The position numbers and the translations under genes are program-made. A stretch of DNA of 64,000 bases, taken from Trichomonas vaginalis G3 (taxonomy: Eukaryota; Parabasalia; Trichomonadida; Trichomonadidae). Location of the stretch: the NCBI RefSeq assembly GCF_026262505.1, contig NC_067207.1, forward strand, positions 29,914,082 through 29,978,081, given 5' to 3'. The notes under the pieces were generated by a model. The model searched no databases, was not told the origin of the DNA, and saw nothing but the letters and a program-made list of their open reading frames with translations. Every line of letters starts with the position of its first letter. Position 1 is the stretch's first letter. Below, piece by piece: positions 59,297 through 64,000 of the stretch.

Positions 59297-61227
59297 ATGA
59301 GCAACAGACCATAATCATTTAAAACTATTTGAATTGTATCAAGACTACTATCAAACATTCAATTCTTTGTTCCAGCTTAAATCATCCGCTGAACAAGAAA
59401 TTAACGAGTTATATTCTAAAATCAAGACCAACCTGATTGATACCAAACGCCACTCTCTCGAACAGATTATTGATACTATCAGCAAAATAACACTATACAG
59501 AAACCGCTACACTAGACCATATCTGTCGCTTTTCAAAAAGATATACGACGAATACCATCCAAAAGAGATACAAAAAGATTCAAAATACAATTTTTATTTT
59601 GTTAAAAAAGATAAGCACCCAAAATTGAGCAATAAAACTACAAATCCATTTTATTACCTTATTTATAAAGAATATGGAATTCTTTTAAAGAATTTTCCAG
59701 GTGAAACATTAAAAAACTTAGAAAATAATAATTGTTCAATCGATGTACATGAAGAAAACACTATTTTCAGAGCAATTATGGATGATGAAATACAATCATT
59801 TATCTCGTTTACAGAAAGTGAGCATTTTGATAGGTTACAGCATCTTACAAGTCCATTTTCTCCATGCAAGACATTATCTTTACTTGAATTATGTTGTTAT
59901 CACGGCGCAGTCAAATGTTTTAAGTTTTTAAGAACAACATTTAAATCAATAATCTTTTTTGAGTGGAAATCCAGACATCATGAGTGAATGCTTGAAAGAT
60001 GCAAAGCCTAACAAAGTTTGCATGACAAATGCAATAATTTCGCACAACATTGATTTTGTTACTTTCTTGATGGATAACTATGATCTTCAAATTGATATAA
60101 AAACATGTTTAGAATACTATAATCTCCAAACATTTTTTGTTTATTTGGATAAATACAATGCCATCGGAGATTGTTTTTATTATTCACCATCATTTAATAT
60201 TCCATCATTATGCGAGTATTTCTTTTCTCAAACTCTTACTATTGAAGTTTTAGAAAGAGTAATGCCTGGAAGATCTGTACTCCATTATGCTGTTGAATGC
60301 AATAGCAAGGAAACTGTGGAATTTCTTATTTCAAAAGGCGCTAACGTTAACCTAACAATTAAAAATAATAACACACCTCTTCATACTGCAGCAAAATTTA
60401 ACTGCCTTGAAATTGGAAAAATTCTTGTATCTCATGGTGCAAAAATTTATGCAACGAATAAACATGGGAAATCTGCTGTTCTTATTGCAGCTAAAAGAAA
60501 TAATTCAGAAATAGTTGAATTTCTTGTTTCTCAGGGAGCAAATCCCAATATCACTAACAAAACAGGAAATTCTGCTCTCATGTTCGCAGTTAAATTTAAT
60601 AATTATAGAATTGTAAAATATCTTATTTCCCACCGTTCAGCATTTGACAAAAATGGTGTTCTTTACAGCGCAGTATCCCGCAATTGCATTGAAACTGTAG
60701 ATACGCTTATTTCGCTTGGTGCAGATATAAATGCAATAAACTTTTATGATAAAAGTGTCCTTCACCACGCAGCAAAATACAACAATGCAGATGCAGCTAA
60801 CTTTCTGATTGCACATGGAACAAATGTCAATGCAAAATGTAAAGCAGGAAAATCAGTTCTTATTGATTCAATAAAGTTCAATGGTAAAGATGTTGCAAAA
60901 GTTCTTATTATGAATGGCGCAAATATAAACGAGAAAACAATTGATGGGAGATCTCTTCTTCATTGGGTTGCATATGATGATAAAAAAGAAATTGCCGAAC
61001 TTCTTATTTTAAATGGTTCTGATATAAATGCGAAAGATGGTTTTCAGGCTACACCTCTTCACTATGCAGCAGGGAGAAATAATAAAGATACAGCAGAACT
61101 TCTTATTTCTCACGGAGCTAATATTAATGCAAAAGATGCAATCGAAAAAAATCCAATCAACTATGCAATGAAAAATAATAATAAAGATCTAGCAGATCTT
61201 TTCATTTCCAAGTTTTGGATGGAATGA
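59297..61227 (+). pseudogene. DUF3447-ankyrin protein gene, broken
   Basis: The 5' part (59334-59987, open from 59301) encodes a DUF3447-type N-terminal domain; the 3' part (59959-61227) resumes in another frame at SGNPDIMSECLKDA and contains about ten 33-residue ankyrin repeats (VLHYAVECNSKETVEFLISKGANV and so on). Comparison with the intact gene at 13376 shows that about 10-15 codons are missing at the junction near 59950, together with a frameshift. A natural ATG at 59297 is out of frame by one base with the rest. The repeats are much more diverged than those at 14386-15577. Confidence 0.75.
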
Positions 61228-61277
61228 TCAAAATTAATGATGTATTTTGTCTAAATTATTATTATTATTTTTTTTAA

Positions 61278-61397
61278 GGGTGCACTTACGCCCCTATGAC
61301 ACAGGCTTCAATTCAGATGTTTAAGATTAATTTTGAATGACGCTTCACGCCAGTTGTCAAAAATTTGAATTAAAGTCAGATGGGCGTAAGTGCAGCC
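61278..61397. mobile_element. 120-bp MITE with TTAA duplication
   Basis: Flanked by TTAA (61274-61277 and 61398-61401). The ends are GGGTGCACTTACGCCC and GGGCGTAAGTGCAGCC, inverted with one mismatch. It cannot encode a protein. The first 13 bases match 10 of 13 of the ends of the 2,270-bp element inside the Maverick integrase, suggesting one family. Confidence 0.75.
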
Positions 61398-61401
61398 TTA
61401 A

Positions 61402-63008
61402 TAAAAATGGTATAAAAATCAAATAAAATGTTTTATATTGAAGATTTTATCAAATTAAACTATGTATCATCAAAGAATGAGAGTTATCCTGATTAATAAA
61501 GATGTCTTGTGAAAACTTCTTATCCAGAAATTTGACCTGTCCTGGAGGTTTTTTGTTTCAATTTTTGAAGTGTGCGCTTGATTTTGATAAGAGAACGAAA
61601 TAAAACCGATTTTAAATTTTGTAAACTATTCAAAATTCAAAAAAAAAATCATATAGGTAGTAAGATTTGTATATCCAACAATCGTAATTCGCTCATTCTG
61701 ATCATATGTATGATCGTTGTATATGATTTGGATATGATTAGTATTTGAAATAACTGAATTATATTGAATTTTTCATTTTGACATTTTTCAGAAACATCAA
61801 TTGGTGCGCAGCACGCCCATAATGTTTTTTTATGTGTGTATGGGTGTGTTTCTATGGACAACTGTTTTAAATAATATCCAGGACCCAAAAAATTATGCAA
61901 TGTTATATATAAGGTTTGTTAAAAATTTCGCCCCAAAATCTTAAATTCGTAACACTCTCAATTTTGTGAGGTTACGGGTGGGAGCGCCTGTGAAATTGAC
62001 AAATACGTAAAATCTCAAAATTTCGTGTTACGAATGATTTAACTTTAACTACAGATAAACAGTTTCTCTTTTAGCATAGGAACTTTTTATTAATTCTGAC
62101 TCCTTTTAGCGAAATTAAAAGGAATGAAAAATAAAAAGAAACCACTTATAAAATATCGATCTTCATCAATGTAACAATATTTTTTAATGTATATATTTGT
62201 AATAAAAAATAATTGTTTTCATAATGTTGCATTTATTGCATTACCGTAGTTGTTTTATTCTCCTTATCTCACGTAAGTAAATTTTACCTGTCAGTATCTT
62301 TCATATTCCGCGATATATCAATATCATCTATACGATTTAAATTGAGACCATGTAATTTTTTTCAATACCGAGTCATGAGTATCGTCTTTGTCATTTTTGA
62401 TCTCAGTAAAAATTGGATCCTAAATTTCTATTTTTGATCTTTTTCGGTTTGACCAATCATAGATTATCGGTTCATTGAAAAAAATTTACGCTCCATGTTG
62501 TTGTTTCATAACATTTTGTGTGTGTCACAATTTAACAAAAAAAAAATCCGATAAGTATCGAGTGAAACCGTTTTCGTTTTGTCCATAATATTTATATCTC
62601 TTTCTGTATTTATAACATCATAATATTAACCTCACTTATAAATGCTAAGTGAAAAATTTGTTTGGCATTTTTTTCTATTCCTTCTGAAATTTTTGGATTT
62701 TCAATCGTTAAAATATATTTAATTAGATTCAACAATATCACAAACAATTATTTATTATCTTAAATTCAATTTTGTAAATGTACTAAGAAAGCAAATTTTC
62801 TCTCTTTAGATATCAGTATCTTATTCAATACATATCATCACTTTCAAAAAATGGTTAATGTTTTTACAAGCGGTTTTTCTAATATTGTCAATACTTTAAA
62901 TATCATATTATTAATTACAATATTTAAAAATATTTAACAATTATACAAATGAAAAAGTGAAATTGAATTTTATCGGAAATTTGTATTTCTGTTTTTTTGA
63001 TTAATAAT
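61402..63008. other. intergenic, mostly featureless
   Basis: AT-rich spacer. The only structure noted is an imperfect inverted pair, ATTCGTAACAC near 61945 and GTGTTACGAAT near 62024, which could bound an 85-90-bp MITE-like piece. No gene is supported. Confidence 0.4.
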
Positions 63009-64000
63009 ATGCTTTTTCTCTTCGTGCGAATAGCCTTGGCAGAATGTCCTTCTGGCGAATACACTATCCCTAGTAGCATGAATGAAATTCCTGACGAAAA
63101 TTTTAAAGACTGCAGTGCCCTCAGAAGTATTATTATCCCAGATCATGTTACCAAAATAGGTAATAATGCATTTGCTAATTGTTATAGTTTACAAACTGTA
63201 TTTATGGCAGATAGTGTTACTTCAATTGGAGAAGCAGCATTTACTTCTTGCTCATACCTTAATAATCTCACGCTTTCTCAAAATCTTACAGCAATTCCAC
63301 CTCACATGCTTGAATTTTGTTCAAGACTCCCTAATATTATAATTCCTAGTTCAGTAACATCAATTGGGGAAAGTGCTTTCACAGAGTGTGTCATATTTAG
63401 ATCAATTTCAATTCCAAATAGTGTAATATCAATAGGTCAGTCTGCATTTGCTGCTTGCTTCGCTCTGACAAGTGTTACTTTATCATCGCAGCTTACTACT
63501 ATTCCTCATGAATGCTTTTTTTATTGCCCTGCTCTTAAAAGTGTTACTATCCCTGATAGTGTGCGAACAATTGAAGATGGAGCGTTTAAAATGACGGGTA
63601 TTGAAATGTTCAATTCAAATCATATTACGACAATTGGTAACTCCGTTTTTAATAAATGTCCAAAACTTCACACCGTAACTCTTCGAGGTGATCTTCAATC
63701 ATTTGGAACATCGGTATTTTATCAATGCCCGAAACTTGAACACCTTAACATGACTAGTTATCACTTGGACATTCCTGATAATACATTCTATGAATGTACT
63801 TCACTCATAGACGTTTGGTTTCCATCAAGTATCAGCAAAATTGGAGTAAATGCATTTTATAAATGTACTTCACTTGGAAGACTCTATGGAACTTCGCAGA
63901 TCGAAACAATTGATTCAGGAGCATTTGATTTATCAGGTCTCACCGAATTAGTTCTGGATAGTCTTAAAACAATCAAAAGTGAAGCTTTCAAAGATTGCGA
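63009..64000 (+). CDS. BspA-like leucine-rich repeat protein, N-terminal part
   Basis: An open frame from ATG at 63009 to the window edge (330 codons, no stop). It starts with a short signal peptide (MLFLFVRIALA then EC) and continues with canonical BspA/LRR_5 repeats of about 23 residues, for example SLQTVFMADSVTSIGEAAF and ALKSVTIPDSVRTIEDGAF. These repeats match the TpLRR consensus better than the two damaged BspA genes here. Secreted or surface adhesin candidate; the C-terminal membrane anchor, if any, lies outside. Confidence 0.9.
   Translation, partial: MLFLFVRIALAECPSGEYTIPSSMNEIPDENFKDCSALRSIIIPDHVTKIGNNAFANCYSLQTVFMADSVTSIGEAAFTSCSYLNNLTLSQNLTAIPPHMLEFCSRLPNIIIPSSVTSIGESAFTECVIFRSISIPNSVISIGQSAFAACFALTSVTLSSQLTTIPHECFFYCPALKSVTIPDSVRTIEDGAFKMTGIEMFNSNHITTIGNSVFNKCPKLHTVTLRGDLQSFGTSVFYQCPKLEHLNMTSYHLDIPDNTFYECTSLIDVWFPSSISKIGVNAFYKCTSLGRLYGTSQIETIDSGAFDLSGLTELVLDSLKTIKSEAFKDC

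Noticed and set aside
61649-61900. 83-codon minus-strand frame
   Set aside because: No motif, no initiator and composition of non-coding AT-rich sequence.
1-64000. Spliceosomal introns, tRNA and rRNA genes
   Set aside because: I looked for the trichomonad intron pattern (GTAYGT ... ACTAACACACAG) at frame breaks and for tRNA/rRNA signatures and found none convincing.

Overview
The window is nuclear DNA of a parabasalid protist, most likely Trichomonas vaginalis or a close relative. The evidence is the AT-rich, intronless, tightly spaced genes, start codons preceded by a TCA-Y-(T/A) initiator about 10-15 nt upstream, stop codons that often read TAAA, families typical of trichomonads (BspA-like LRR proteins, DUF3447/ankyrin proteins, Myb factors), and a complete Maverick/Polinton giant transposon. 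The species call is inference.

Layout. 1-12.8 kb: a Myb factor (5'-truncated by the window edge), an STPGR/SHIPPO cytoskeletal protein, a short-chain dehydrogenase, translation elongation factor EF-1alpha, decayed gene pieces, Vps18, a possible C9orf72-like DENN protein and a coiled-coil protein. 13.3-17.5 kb: a DUF3447/ankyrin gene with 12 near-identical repeats and a nonsense-damaged BspA gene. 17.9-22.8 kb: two copies of ARP2 in a nearly perfect 1448-bp inverted duplication around a 2-kb spacer. 24-36 kb: nitroreductase, a cullin-like protein, a deoxynucleoside kinase with E2F-like sites upstream, a frameshifted BspA gene, a frameshifted beta-helix-type gene and an armadillo-like protein. 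36,359-57,629: the Maverick. 57.7-64 kb: a small TIR-bounded element holding a perfect three-way-junction palindrome, a small helical protein, a broken ankyrin gene, a 120-bp TTAA MITE and the start of another BspA gene that leaves the window.

The Maverick is 21,271 bp, has identical 158-bp TIRs (AG...CT) and a 6-bp TATGTA target duplication. Its left half, read rightward, carries an N-terminal gene of unknown role, protein-primed DNA polymerase B with an HNH-like insert, a retroviral-type integrase, and a primase/SF3-helicase flanked by inverted arrays of iteron-like repeats. The right half, read mostly leftward, carries virion-type genes: a phage-collar-like fibre protein, small proteins, an FtsK/HerA packaging ATPase, a capsid protein and paired amphipathic peptides. 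A shared T-rich + TAAATG signature precedes most element genes and differs from the host initiator. The copy looks defective: the integrase is split by a 2.27-kb TTAA-flanked transposon, and several other genes carry single-base frameshifts or in-frame stops. Some of the homopolymer frameshifts could be assembly errors.
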